Of a stretch of 64,000 nt of DNA, positions 55,777-64,000 are shown one piece after another. The notes under the pieces were generated by a model, which worked only from the letters and a program-made list of their open reading frames with translations, ran no database searches and had not been told where the DNA came from. The DNA lies in assembly GCA_036936605.1 (NCBI GenBank), contig JAUPFV010000001.1:166556643-166620642 (forward strand), read 5' to 3'. Each line of letters begins with the position of its first letter. Positions within the stretch are counted from its first letter, which is position 1. This DNA comes from Limnanthes douglasii subsp. nivea (taxonomy: Eukaryota > Streptophyta > Magnoliopsida > Brassicales > Limnanthaceae). The position numbers and the translations under genes are program-made.

Positions 55777-56460
55777 CTAAACATGAGACTGACTACTTTG
55801 AGGGTAGTTAAGAACCACATTTCTAGAAAAATAGATCCCTGTAGGACTTAGACATTTGTACCCTTTGTGACTATGACTATAGCCTAGAAAGACACATTTG
55901 AGGGAATAAAATTGAAATTTGCGTATTTGGTAAGGCCTTAGACAAGGGAAGTAGGCACATCCAAAGGTTTTTATTACTAAATAGTTGGGGTTGTTGTGAA
56001 ATAAAACTTCAAAAGGTGAAACATTTTGGAGAGTGGGGGTGGGTAGTCTATTGATAAGATACACACTGGTTTCAAAAGCTTCAACCCATAATTTATAGGG
56101 TAGGTGAGACTGAGCAAGTAAAGTTAGGCCAGTTTCCACCAAATGCATGTGTTTGCGCTCAGCCCTACCATTCTGGACTGATGTGTAAGGGCAGGATCTT
56201 CTTAACACAAAACCCCTCTCTTTAGCGAAGGTAGCCAAAGGCCTAAACTCTCCCCCCAGTCACTTTGGGCACCTTTATTTTTTCTCTCAAACTGAGTTTC
56301 AACAAGGACCTTAAAGGTCTTAAACACCACAAGTACTTGTCCTTTGGTTTTAATAGGATAAAACCAAGAATACCTAGAAAAGTCATCAAGAAAGAGCACA
56401 TAATATCTAAAACCCTCAGTAGATAAAATAGGAGCAGGCCCTCAGACATTAGTGTGAATA
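55777..56460 (-). pseudogene. Copia A integrase
   Basis: The first part reads LFLDDFSRYSWFYPIK (first catalytic Asp), then SDWGE (second Asp) in a shifted frame. The next reads FAKERGFVLRRSCPYTSVQNGRAERKH (Glu) and YKLWVEAFETSVYLINRLPT, with FGCAYFPCLRPYQIRKF near 55960. All three catalytic residues persist but a frameshift near 56220 splits the core. Confidence 0.85.
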
Positions 56461-56521
56461 AGATCTAAAACATTACTAGCATGAGAGGTAAATGTAGAGT
56501 AGGAAAGACTGTGAGACTTGC

Positions 56522-57143
56522 CTAGCTGGCAAGCCTAAAAAAAGTGCTATCATATCTTGAAATAGATTGAAGATTACATGACTTGAGAACATTAGCTAGA
56601 ACATGCTGAGATGGATGGCCAAGCTTCTTATGCATTCCATCTTTAGGAGACTCATAAATACTAGTAGTAAACACATTAGAAGGACTCAAAGAAACATAAG
56701 AAAGACAAACTTGTGGACTGTGACTGACTGACTTGATAGGTAGACATTTAGAAAGAGTGTCCATCCTGTATAACCCATCTTCACACCTCTCTTTGAGCAA
56801 TATATTCCCTATTACCTTGTCCTTCACAACACAAAAATCTTTGTTAAATTTAAAAAAAAACATGGTTATAACTTGTAAGCTAAGAAATATATAGAAGATT
56901 CTTATTAATTTTAGGAACATGAAGTATAGGCTTAACAATAATAGGCTGTTTAGTTAGGGATTGCAGTGAGATTTCAGCAATGTGAGAGATTGGAAGTCTC
57001 TCACCACTACTAACTTGAACATGCTTATTACCTGAGTAATCATGTTTCTGAGTCATTTTACTGGCACCACCTGTGGCATGGTGGCTGGCACCATTGTGAG
57101 CATACCACACTCCCTCTGCTGTTGTGTCTTGAGCAGCAGGCAA
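56522..57143 (-). pseudogene. Copia A protease and GAG-pre-integrase region
   Basis: At 57110-57085 the protease site reads WYAHNGASHH where copia elements have W-Y-x-D-S-G-A-S; the catalytic Asp is His. ILHVPKINKNLLYIS ends the protease. The 56938-56522 frame carries the GAG-pre-integrase word KLGHPSQHVLANVLKSCNL. A frameshift near 56890 separates the two. Confidence 0.8.
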
Positions 57144-58460
57144 AACACTATGATCTCCTTCAGACTTAGGATTGTCCGAGGATGTTGATTACATAACAAA
57201 TGGGTCATCTCTATTGTAGCAGACTATAGCAAAATGACCATATCTGCTACAAATTTTGACAGGTTGGTTTGTTCTAGCAAAATGACCATAACTGCCTCGA
57301 CCTCTGTAGTTAGGACTAGGAATGACGATGGGCCGTCTGTGGGCCGGGTTCGGGCCAGCCCTTTCGAGCCCGCTTTTTGGACACTTGAACCCGAACCCGG
57401 CCCGACCCGCTTCCTGGCTTGTATTTTCAAATTCGAGCCCATCCGTTCGTGTCTGTCGGTCGACCCGACCCGATGTACAGACATTAATTTTAATATTTTT
57501 TAAATATTTTTAAATTTATGTTAAATATTTTGATTTTTTTTATGTATATTATTATTATATATAAAAAAAATATTAATTTTTATATATTTTTATAATTTTC
57601 GGACCAGAACGGGTCGGACAAACTAGAAACCCAAACCCGGCCCATCCGGTTATGGGTTACAATTTCTTAACCCGAACCCAGCTCGTTCTATGTTCGGGGC
57701 GGATCGAGTCGGGGCGGGTCGGGCCGGACAACACCCGAATCGCCATCCCTAGTTAGGACTAGACGTGCCTCTATAATTTATGTTAAAGTTTTTGTTAGTC
57801 TAGAGTATCCTCTTGGACTTGCATTAGTGACTTGTTTTTTTGTATCATTCCTTTGAACATAATTAACACTTGACATACTAATAGTTGACATTATATTTTG
57901 AAGGTCATTAAGTTGTTCTAACCTGCTCTCAAAGGTTAGGAAATTCGTCGCCAGATCAAGTCAGGTCAGGCCTTCTTTGTCAACAAGGCTCACTACTATT
58001 GGTGTGTAATCACCATCAAGTCCTACAAGAACCGGAGTGATCAGATCATCCATTGAGGTAAGGAACCCTACAAGAATGAGGTTATCCCAGATCATTTTTA
58101 TTATGTTCAAATATTCTATCGTAGCAGTAGTCCCTTTGCGAGTTCTCTGGAACTCTACATTATAATAGGTGACTCTGGCTCTTGTCTGTGAGCCAAACAG
58201 TTTACCAGCTGTTTCCCAAAGACCTTTGGAGGTCTGCTCTTCCATCAATTGAGCTGCTATCTCAGAGCTCATGGGCTCATGGTAGAATAAAACCAACCAA
58301 TCAGTAGTTGGTCTTTTGAGATCCACTCTTCATGATCTCGATTCTCGGAGAGATTACCCTCATTATCAGCAGAAAACTTAGGAGGGTAAGTCTTCTCACC
58401 TGATATGTAGCTACCTAGTTTGTTACCTTTGATCAAAATGCCTCTCATCTCAAGTAGAAT
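57144..58460 (-). pseudogene. Copia A gag, interrupted and N-terminally deleted
   Basis: Gag (UBN2-type) spans 58326-57961: PTTDWLVLFYHEPMSSEIAAQ, LWETAGKLFGSQTRARV and FQRTRKGTTATIEYLN. The zinc knuckle near 57260-57215 reads ICSRYGHFAIVCYNR, keeping Gly-His-x4-Cys. A 435-bp MITE splits the two. Upstream, 58460-58330 starts directly at the LTR border with GILIKGNKLGSYISGEK, which is normally about 50 residues into gag. Confidence 0.75.
57317..57751. mobile_element. hAT-type MITE in copia A gag
   Basis: The left end is TAGGAATGACGATGGG and the right end the complement of TAGGGATGGCGATTCGGG. An exact 8-bp duplication GTTAGGAC occurs at 57309-57316 and 57752-57759. Short TIRs beginning TAGGGATGG and an 8-bp duplication identify a hAT-type MITE. 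The ends are GC-rich with GGGTCGGGC-type words; the centre is AT-rich. No coding capacity. Confidence 0.85.
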
Positions 58461-58844
58461 AGAAGAAGAGTGAGTGAGAGAGATTTGATTTTGTAAATTT
58501 CTTCTTATTATTGATTCAGTGTAAAAATTGGTTTAAGTACAAGTTCATGTTGTAACAAACTATGGAATATTCCATAGTTTGTTACACAATTCAGTTCATT
58601 AATATATAGAGTGTTTGGATACATGAATAACACATGGGCATTAGTCTTGTGAGGCTTTAGTGATTGGCTTTTGTCCAGCATGTCATCGCCCAAGTCATGG
58701 TTCTTTGACCCGAAACACATACCCATCGTGCGTATAGGTTTAACCCTAGGTAAAGACTTCAGTTCATTATTTTGTTCGGTCGTCACCTCTCTCTCGAGGT
58801 TATCGCCGTCCATGGCAGCTCTTGTTGACGGTGAACACTTGACA
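58461..58844 (-). repeat. Copia A 5' LTR (right copy)
   Basis: On the minus strand it opens TGTCAAGTGTTCACC at 58844. It aligns with 53530-53848 but is about 65 bp longer. It contains the TATA-like CTATATATTAATGAAC near 58607 and a perfect 36-bp palindrome at 58551-58586. No TGGTATCAGAGC primer site follows it. Confidence 0.8.
58551..58586. repeat. Perfect 36-bp palindrome in copia A LTR
   Basis: The sequence tgtaacaaactatggaat is followed immediately by its exact reverse complement, with no spacer. In the left LTR only one arm (gtttgttaca) remains. Confidence 0.95.
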
Positions 58845-59462
58845 TACCCATATATGAAGATGATTCTTAATGGAGGGTTGACGATAATCAAAGAAGACTG
58901 TCATTGTGATGATAGATGTCAAAAGTGCATGAATTGGAATGAAGATCCACGCGTGCGAGTTGTTCGTTTCCTATTTGGGGCCTTATATATAGAAGATTTG
59001 CAGCGTGTATGCTGCAATAAAATCAAAGTGGTTTGGTTAAATTGTATGTATCGCCAGGATGACGCAATCTGAAAGTTTATATATCGTCTCATTGTGTCAT
59101 TTTCTATTTTTTTGTTTTTCTTCTTGTTGCTATTCTCAACATTTTATTTGTCACCCTAAAACTATGAAACCAAATTTTTTTCTTTAATTGATCCAAATAA
59201 ACATCCGATGGTTGTCAACTTCTATTAAATCAAGCTTTTGAAGGAAATGATAAAAAATAATTCACCAAAACTAGAAATCCATCATCAAATTGAAGAGTCT
59301 GACATTCTAAACTCTAGTAAAAGTGTTCTTACTAGTCATCATCTCCTAATAGATCAGAGAAACTGGATTCGACGTTAGTGTTGCAATGAAAATGCCAAAA
59401 TCATCATGTATCATTATTGGACGTTATGCCTAATTATTTCGTTTCTCTTTTTGTTATCTATA
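58845..59462. other. Stretch between copia A and copia B
   Basis: The plus strand is open from the copia A LTR to about 59070 and reads cysteine-rich sequence (HCDDRCQKCMNW, RVCCNKIKVVWLNC). I do not recognise it; it could be a gene relic. The remainder is AT-rich without features. Confidence 0.4.
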
Positions 59463-59641
59463 CTGTTAAACAACGAAGAGAGAGAAGTAGCCGCAGGAGG
59501 CGGCTAAGGTTTTGTGTTTATTAGAAAATGTTCCTTTTTGTATTGAACTGTTTTTTATAATGCAAACCCAAGTAAGGCTCTCAATATATAGAGAACTTAG
59601 AGGCCTATACAAGGAAACTTAATACACTGAATATTCTAACA
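59463..59641 (-). repeat. Copia B 3' LTR
   Basis: On the minus strand it opens TGTTAGAATATTC at 59641 and closes GTTGTTTAACA at 59463, 179 bp. A polypurine tract GTAGGGGAG abuts it at 59642-59650. It has CTCTATATATTGAG (about 59595) and a short GC hairpin AGCCGCCTCCTGCGGCT (59488-59504). The partner LTR is outside the window, so the end is predicted from the TG/CA ends. Confidence 0.7.
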
Positions 59642-60490
59642 CTCCCCTACAAGTTGTGTACTGGGATCACCAATGCCCAACTTGGATAAAACTGATTCGA
59701 ATGTTCTTCCAGCAACCGCTTTTGTGAGGATGTCTGCTAGTTGGTCTTCAGATCTAACAAACGGAAGTTCGACTGTCACATCTTCAATCGTTTCTTTATT
59801 GAAGTGCCTATCTGATTCAGAGTGGAACATAAAATACCTATCCGAAAACCGAACCAAAGGTTTGATTTTAGGATAACATAAAATACCTAGAAGATGCATC
59901 TCCACAATAAAATATGCTAGTTTGCAGTGCTTCTTCAATAGAAGGTCTGAAGCGATGTAGTCTGGTGTATTGAAGCCTGAGACAATATCTCGATCTACAA
60001 GTTTCTCCTCAATATCAATTAGATCTTCATCATCCCAATCATCATAATACTCATCGTAGACTGGTTTGTCGAATACCAACCCAGATACATCTTCAAAAAT
60101 ATTTATATCATAGACTGGTTTGTCAAACACGGAGTCAGACACAATTTTAGCATCACAACTAAGATCGACAGCTGGTAAAATTTGAGCATGAAACTCCTTA
60201 ACTGGTGGTGGTTTTGGAGACATTACTCTAGATGGCACTAATATAAACTTGATACCATCTTTCACAAAACTGTATCGATTTGTTCTACTATCATAAGTAG
60301 AATTTCTCTTAAATCGCCATGGACTTCCTAAAACTAGATGGAAAACATCCATAGGAACTATGTCACACCATGTTGTATCTTTGTAATTACCAACAGAAAA
60401 TGTAATTTGACACCGTTTAGAAACTGTTACCTCAGTGTACTCTATCAGTCCTGACAGTATGTATGGGTATGGAAGAGCTTCATTCTTCAA
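59636..60490 (-). CDS. Chimeric ORF: gypsy protease fused to copia RNase H tail
   Basis: An unbroken 284-codon frame. Residues about 10-85 are a Ty3/gypsy aspartic-protease half (TVSKRCQITFSVG, DIVPMDVFHLVLGSPWRF, NRYSFVKDGIKFILVPS). Residues 86-225 are acidic spacer with a repeated FDKPVYD motif. Residues about 226-284 are the end of copia RNase H (DRHFNKETIEDV, FVRSEDQLADILTKAV). The join passes through 16 bp of LTR end and the CTATC duplication in frame. The ATG at 60490 lies inside the protease domain after a stop at about 60516. The frame is a by-product of insertion; function is speculative. Confidence 0.5.
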   Translation of the reverse strand: MKNEALPYPYILSGLIEYTEVTVSKRCQITFSVGNYKDTTWCDIVPMDVFHLVLGSPWRFKRNSTYDSRTNRYSFVKDGIKFILVPSRVMSPKPPPVKEFHAQILPAVDLSCDAKIVSDSVFDKPVYDINIFEDVSGLVFDKPVYDEYYDDWDDEDLIDIEEKLVDRDIVSGFNTPDYIASDLLLKKHCKLAYFIVEMHLLGILCYPKIKPLVRFSDRYFMFHSESDRHFNKETIEDVTVELPFVRSEDQLADILTKAVAGRTFESVLSKLGIGDPSTQLVGEC

Positions 60491-60670
60491 CGCCAGTTTC
60501 TGAACAATCTCCTCTTAAATCAGATTCTCATAGATATCTGAATCAATTAAAAATTTGCAAATTCTTCCTCCAATTGTGCACGTATACTGGAAGATGTCGT
60601 TCCTTATTCTAGCTTTCAAATCAAGAGGTACCCGGAACATGATTCATGTATCTGCGTAGCAGAAATTGTT
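60491..60670 (-). pseudogene. N-terminal half of the nested gypsy protease
   Basis: Between the primer site and the chimeric ORF the minus strand reads LDLKARIRNDIF, TCTIGGRICKFLIDSDIYENLI, then a stop and EEIVQKLALKN. The active site D-S-G appears as D-S-D. It continues into the chimeric ORF in frame after the stop. Confidence 0.65.
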
Positions 60671-60684
60671 GGGCTCTGATACCA
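60671..60684 (-). promoter_or_regulatory. Primer-binding site, tRNA-iMet type
   Basis: The minus strand reads TGGTATCAGAGCCC, 3 bp after the LTR end. This is the standard initiator-Met tRNA site of many plant LTR elements. Confidence 0.85.
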
Positions 60685-60687
60685 ATA

Positions 60688-61074
60688 TGATTCAGAGTGG
60701 AACGCAAAAGAAGCTAGATAGAGGGATAAACCCTAATTTTATTATTAAAAAACAACTCCTCAAACAATGTCAAGAAGATATGTTTGAATAAGGGTTCAAT
60801 TGAAACCCTAAAACCAAAAATAAAAAAATTACTAAAATATCCTAAAGTATTAAAAACTCGAAATAAGCTGATAGATGAGCCCGAATACCCAAAAAAGCCC
60901 ATAGTTTACAAGCAAAGCTGGTGACTTGCATTCGTACTGTCGTTTCCTTCGAAACAAGGTGATGTGGGTCAAAATCAGACACCGGAGCTCCAAACTGTCA
61001 ATTCACCGCATTCTTCGGGTGATCGCCAGTCTTCATAAATTCCAGCGATAAACTGTCAACATCACTATCTATTT
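60688..61074 (-). repeat. 5' LTR of the nested gypsy derivative
   Basis: On the minus strand it opens TGATGTTGACAGTTTATC at 61074 and closes CACTCTGAATCA at 60688, 387 bp. Only its terminal 16 bp recur at the other end (59813-59828). Confidence 0.8.
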
Positions 61075-61079
61075 CAACG

Positions 61080-61947
61080 TGCTTTGTTCTATCGTGTTGT
61101 ACCGGGTTCTCTGAAATCTTAATCGCATTATCGCACATTAACTGAGTTGGACACTTCAGGGGGATCTGATTTGTTTCATTATCTTCTTTAACCAAAGTAT
61201 CTCGGTAATCCCCTTAACGATTCCTCTGAATTCTGATTCAGCACTTGACAGTGATACTACTTTATTTTTTTTACTCCTCCAAGTCACCAGGTTACCTCCA
61301 AGAAGAATAAAGTAGCCAGCAGTTGATCGCTTGTCGTTAGGATTCCCTCCCCAATCAGCATATGTGAATACTTCAACATCAAGGTGTCCATTTTTCTTAA
61401 AAATTATGCCTCTTCCTGGTTTTCCTTTGAGATATCGAATAATGCTCATTATTGCCCCCATATGGTGTTCCTGAGGATGATGCTTGAACTGGCTAACTAC
61501 TCCCACCGCGTATGCAATGTCGGGTCGAGTTTGAGCCAGGTAAATCAATTTTCCCACCAACCTTTGGTATCTTTCTTTACTCGCTGGTCTGGCCCCTTCA
61601 ATTATCTTTAGTTTGCGATTCACAACCATAGGAATGTCATTTGGTTTGCTATCCACCATGCCAACTTCAGCTAATAAATCCAATATATATTTCCGTTGGG
61701 AGATATAAATCCCTCCGCTTGACCTAAGAACCTCGATTCCTAGGAAATACTTTAATCCCCCAAGGTCTTTCATTTCGAACTCCTTGAAGAGGTTTTTCCT
61801 AAGAGAGCTAATTTCTTCTTCGGCATTCCCCGTTATAATCATATCATCGACATATATTATTAGACAAGTGACTAATTCTCTTCTATTTGTGTAAAACAAG
61901 GTATGATCCCCATTAATCTGTTTGTAGCTATATTGCTTCATTGCCAT
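61080..61947 (-). pseudogene. Copia B reverse transcriptase C-terminus and RNase H
   Basis: The 263-codon frame 61947-61156 holds the intact polymerase box CLIIYVDDMIITGN, MKDLGGLKYFLGIEVLRS, YLAQTRPDIAYAVGVVSQF and ADWGGNPNDKRSTAGY (RNase H Asp), then SLSSAESEFRGIVKGITEI (Glu). LMCDNAIKISENPVQHDRTKHVEID (61140-61075) continues RNase H after a frameshift, until the nested insertion. This is the best preserved copia domain in the window. Confidence 0.9.
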
Positions 61948-62400
61948 TGTAAATCTCCCAAACCAAGCACGAGGAGACTGTTTGAGCCCATATAATGCCT
62001 TTTTCAGTTTGCATACCTCATTTTCTTAAAAACCATCAGAGAACCCTGGTGGGGGTTCCATATATACCTCTTCTTCCAAGTCTCCATGTAAAAAAACATT
62101 TTTTTACATCAAATTGATGAAGAGGCCAATCTTTATCCGCAGCTATTGAAAGTAAAACTCTGATAGTGTCAATCTTTGCAACCGAAGAGAACGTTTCAGA
62201 GTAGTCTATACCATATGTTTGTGTATATCCTTTGGCAACCAATCTTGCCTTGTGTCGCTCAAAGGTGCCATCAGATTTATAATTTATATTAAACACCTAT
62301 CTACACCCGACTGCTTTCTTCCCTTGTGGTAACACACTATTCTCACATGTACAATTCCTTTTTCGAGCTTCCATTTCGGTATTCATTGACTCATACCATT
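61948..62400 (-). pseudogene. Copia B reverse transcriptase, N-terminal part
   Basis: 62296-62036 reads [50 protein letters not shown]; the expected D-V-K-N-A-F-L-N-G is disturbed by an insertion of T near 62100. LKKALYGLKQSPRAWFGRF-like sequence follows at 62010-61950. Frame breaks occur near 62100, 62030 and 62295. Confidence 0.85.
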
Positions 62401-62403
62401 CAG

Positions 62404-63153
62404 TCATCTTCTTAGCTTCTGAGCTGTTTTAGGGATTTGTTCAGAGAGAATAATAGATGAAAACGCCTTTGCAATCTTCGTCATTCCTTTCCTGTCCCTT
62501 TTTACCGGATATGTAGAAGCACGAGGAACGTGTTCCGGTGAATACCGGTCAGGAGGAACCCCTCTATTGTTTCTTGGGGGAAGAACCAGAGTTTGAATTT
62601 CAACAAATAAACTTCCGGAAATATCATGGTCAGTAGCATTTTGTGAATTATGACATTGTAAATTGTTTACCTCTTGATGGACATTTTCTTCAGCTGATTC
62701 GCTCGTAGTATCTATGTCTTTCATTTCTTGTTGGACATTGTCTTCGGGAGAATCATTGGTGGTAAGAACTGCCTTGTCAGTCTCCTTTATGATGGAAGAG
62801 GCGTGTTCGGTGACGCCATCTACCGACTCTGTCCGCACATCCTCAAAGTAACTTTCATATAGCAACCAGTCGAGTGATTCACTTACTTTCTGCCCCTGAG
62901 GACGAGATTGGTGGTCAAAAAAATAATCGGATTCTAAGAAGTCACAATCCATGGTGACATGGATTCGACGAGTAACCGGATTGTAACACCGATAACCCAT
63001 TTGATGGACACCAAACCCAACGAATACACACTTTTCAGCACACGGATTAAGTTTGTTTCGACTAGTTTGAGGGATATGAACAAACACCGAACAACCAAAG
63101 ACACGAGGTGGTAAGGTCATAAGAGATGGAGCTGTAACTTCGGTGGCAAGCAC
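62404..63153 (-). pseudogene. Copia B integrase C-terminus and linker
   Basis: A 249-codon frame begins FGCSVFVHIP, KLNPCAEKCVFVGFG and YRCYNPVTRRIHVTMDCDFLES, the conserved end of copia integrase. An acidic Ser/Thr/Glu-rich linker with a degenerate repeat (DNVQQEMKDIDTTSES and ENVHQEVNN) follows, then PPDRYSPEHVPRASTYPVKR, the pre-RT motif. No stop occurs before 62404. Confidence 0.85.
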
Positions 63154-63534
63154 TTGTAATGGAGTTTTATTTCCTAGACATCGGGTTGGTAGACGATTTG
63201 CAAGATACGTGGCTGTAGCAAGAGCTTCTGGCCAAAGAGAATGAGGTGTGTTTGGACAAGTGGTTTGATGGATAAGACCATTTTTTTGAAAAAATTATGC
63301 ATTGTTTGGTTGACAAACTCTGTTCCATTATTAGAACGGAGAATCTATTTTTTTTTCAAATTGAGTCAAAATCATTTTGTAAAAACAAACAAATATTTTT
63401 GGTACTTCCGATGTATGTTTCATGAAGTATATCCAAGTCATTCTTGAAAAATCATCCACAAATAAAACAAAGTATCTGATTTGATTGTTAGTGGAATTTG
63501 GTGTTGGACACCAAACATCAGAATGTATTAGCAA
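63154..63534 (-). pseudogene. Copia B integrase core, inactive
   Basis: The open part 63534-63331 reads YFVLFVDDFSRMTWIYFMKH (first Asp). Past a frameshift the second block is RSNNGTEF, where the catalytic Asp (R-S-D-N-G) has become Asn. TTCPNTP then runs directly into HSLWPEA, so the Q-N-G-V-A-E-R segment with the catalytic Glu is deleted. Confidence 0.8.
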
Positions 63535-63956
63535 AAAAGCATAATCAACTCTAGTACTACTTTGATTAAATGAGACCCTACGATTTTTTGCAAGAATGCA
63601 TGTTTCACATTTCTCATGAATGTAATTATTAAAAAAAGATTAGGAAACAAACTTTTAAGATAGCTAAAAGAAGGATGACCAAGTCGCCGGTGCCATAACA
63701 AAAGTTGCATTTCGGTTGTTCCATGAGCAAGCATGGCATGTCCCTTATGAACTACCCCATTAAGATAATAAAGACCTTCTTGTTCAGTACCACGCCCAAT
63801 GATCTCCTTCATACGAATGTCATGTAAAATGCAAAAAAATGGATACATAAGAACCACACAGTTGAGTTGTTTTGTCACTTGACTAACAGATAATAACTTT
63901 AAGGATAGTGAAAGAATGCAGAGGCAGTTTTTAATATCCATTTTTTCCGAAAACAT
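63535..63956 (-). pseudogene. Copia B GAG-pre-integrase region
   Basis: The frame contains LLSVSQVTKQLNC, EGLYYLN and LLLWHRRLGHPSFSYLKSLFPNLF, the H-x-R-L-G-H-P signature before the integrase zinc finger, where the CEHC-type cysteines are in changed frame near 63610. It continues toward protease beyond the window edge. Confidence 0.8.
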
Positions 63957-64000
63957 AATTGAACCTCCCCCTTTGAATTCACAATTTTCTCCACTAGCAG

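Larger units (their letters stand above)
53530..58844 (-). mobile_element. Ty1/copia element A, minus strand
   Basis: LTRs at 53530-53848 and 58461-58844 enclose, on the minus strand, gag, protease, integrase, RT and RNase H. Integrase before RT is the copia order. The polypurine tract GAGGGGGGA abuts the 3' LTR (53849-53857). The leader, primer-binding site and N-terminal gag seem deleted next to the right LTR. A hAT-type MITE lies in gag. Frames are broken in all domains. Confidence 0.85.
59813..61074 (-). mobile_element. Gypsy-derived non-autonomous element nested in copia B
   Basis: Flanked by an exact CTATC duplication (59808-59812 and 61075-61079), with TGATTCAG at the left and AACATCA at the right. 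The right end is a 387-bp LTR followed by a TGGTATCAGAGCCC primer site. The left end is only the last 16 bp of an LTR (TGATTCAGAGTGGAAC). Between them lies a single gypsy protease domain and acidic sequence. Gag, RT and integrase are absent. Direct repeats aacataaaatacctA at 59827 and 59875 mark the likely deletion junction. Confidence 0.8.
59463..64000 (-). mobile_element. Ty1/copia element B, minus strand, cut by right edge
   Basis: A short 3' LTR and polypurine tract are followed (reading right) by RNase H, RT, integrase and GAG-pre-integrase pieces on the minus strand, the copia order. A 1262-bp gypsy derivative interrupts RNase H. Protease, gag and the 5' LTR lie beyond 64000. Catalytic residues of integrase are lost. 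Confidence 0.85.

Noticed and set aside
57234..57513. Plus-strand frame of 89 codons at the hAT MITE
   Set aside because: It is created by the GC-rich end of the MITE and spans its border.
58671..58850. Plus-strand frame in copia A right LTR
   Set aside because: A similar open frame occurs in the left LTR at 53663-53840, so it reflects LTR sequence, not a gene.

Overview
The window is AT-rich plant nuclear DNA, almost certainly from a dicot, and consists almost entirely of nested, decayed transposable elements. The evidence is the mix of Tat-lineage Ty3/gypsy elements, Ty1/copia elements, plant LINEs with an RNase H tail, a tRNA-derived SINE, a Pack-MULE, Mutator- and hAT-type MITEs and a pogo-like transposon. 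I found no intact host gene, rRNA, functional tRNA or CRISPR array.

Layout. 1-0.6 kb: 3' end of a plus-strand LINE. 2.4-6.6 kb: degraded minus-strand LINE. 6.7-8.4 kb: short non-autonomous Tat-like element (IV). 9.4-18.0 kb: minus-strand Tat-like element (III) with a perfect 5-bp target duplication. 18.0-19.8 kb: degenerate tandem repeats and an LTR-like fragment. 20.5-20.8 kb: MULE-type MITE with a 9-bp target duplication. 21.6-31.5 kb: plus-strand Tat-like element (I), apparently lacking its 3' LTR and carrying a nested pogo-like transposon at 24.7-25.5 kb. 31.6-35.2 kb: AT-rich DNA ending in a hAT transposase relic. 35.4-46.3 kb: plus-strand Tat-like element (II) with both LTRs. 46.9-51.1 kb: plus-strand LINE. 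51.2-52.6 kb: Pack-MULE holding a host-gene fragment (ORP-like). 53.0-53.2 kb: SINE. 53.5-58.8 kb: minus-strand copia element (A) carrying a hAT MITE. 59.5 kb to the right edge: second minus-strand copia element (B), interrupted by a gypsy derivative that keeps only a protease.

The most interesting content is a gene carried antisense between pol and the 3' LTR of the Tat-like elements. Antisense extra ORFs are known in this lineage. Here three independent copies share a phase-1 intron of 82-85 bp at the same codon, and two of them (plus the short element IV) have a TATA-like box upstream on the antisense strand. The pol-antisense spacer of two copies carries the same 35-bp minisatellite family. 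Pol and the antisense gene would therefore be convergent units meeting in this spacer.

All element genes carry stops, frameshifts, deletions or lost catalytic residues, so nothing here looks able to move by itself. Homology calls rest on motifs read by eye; no database search was run.
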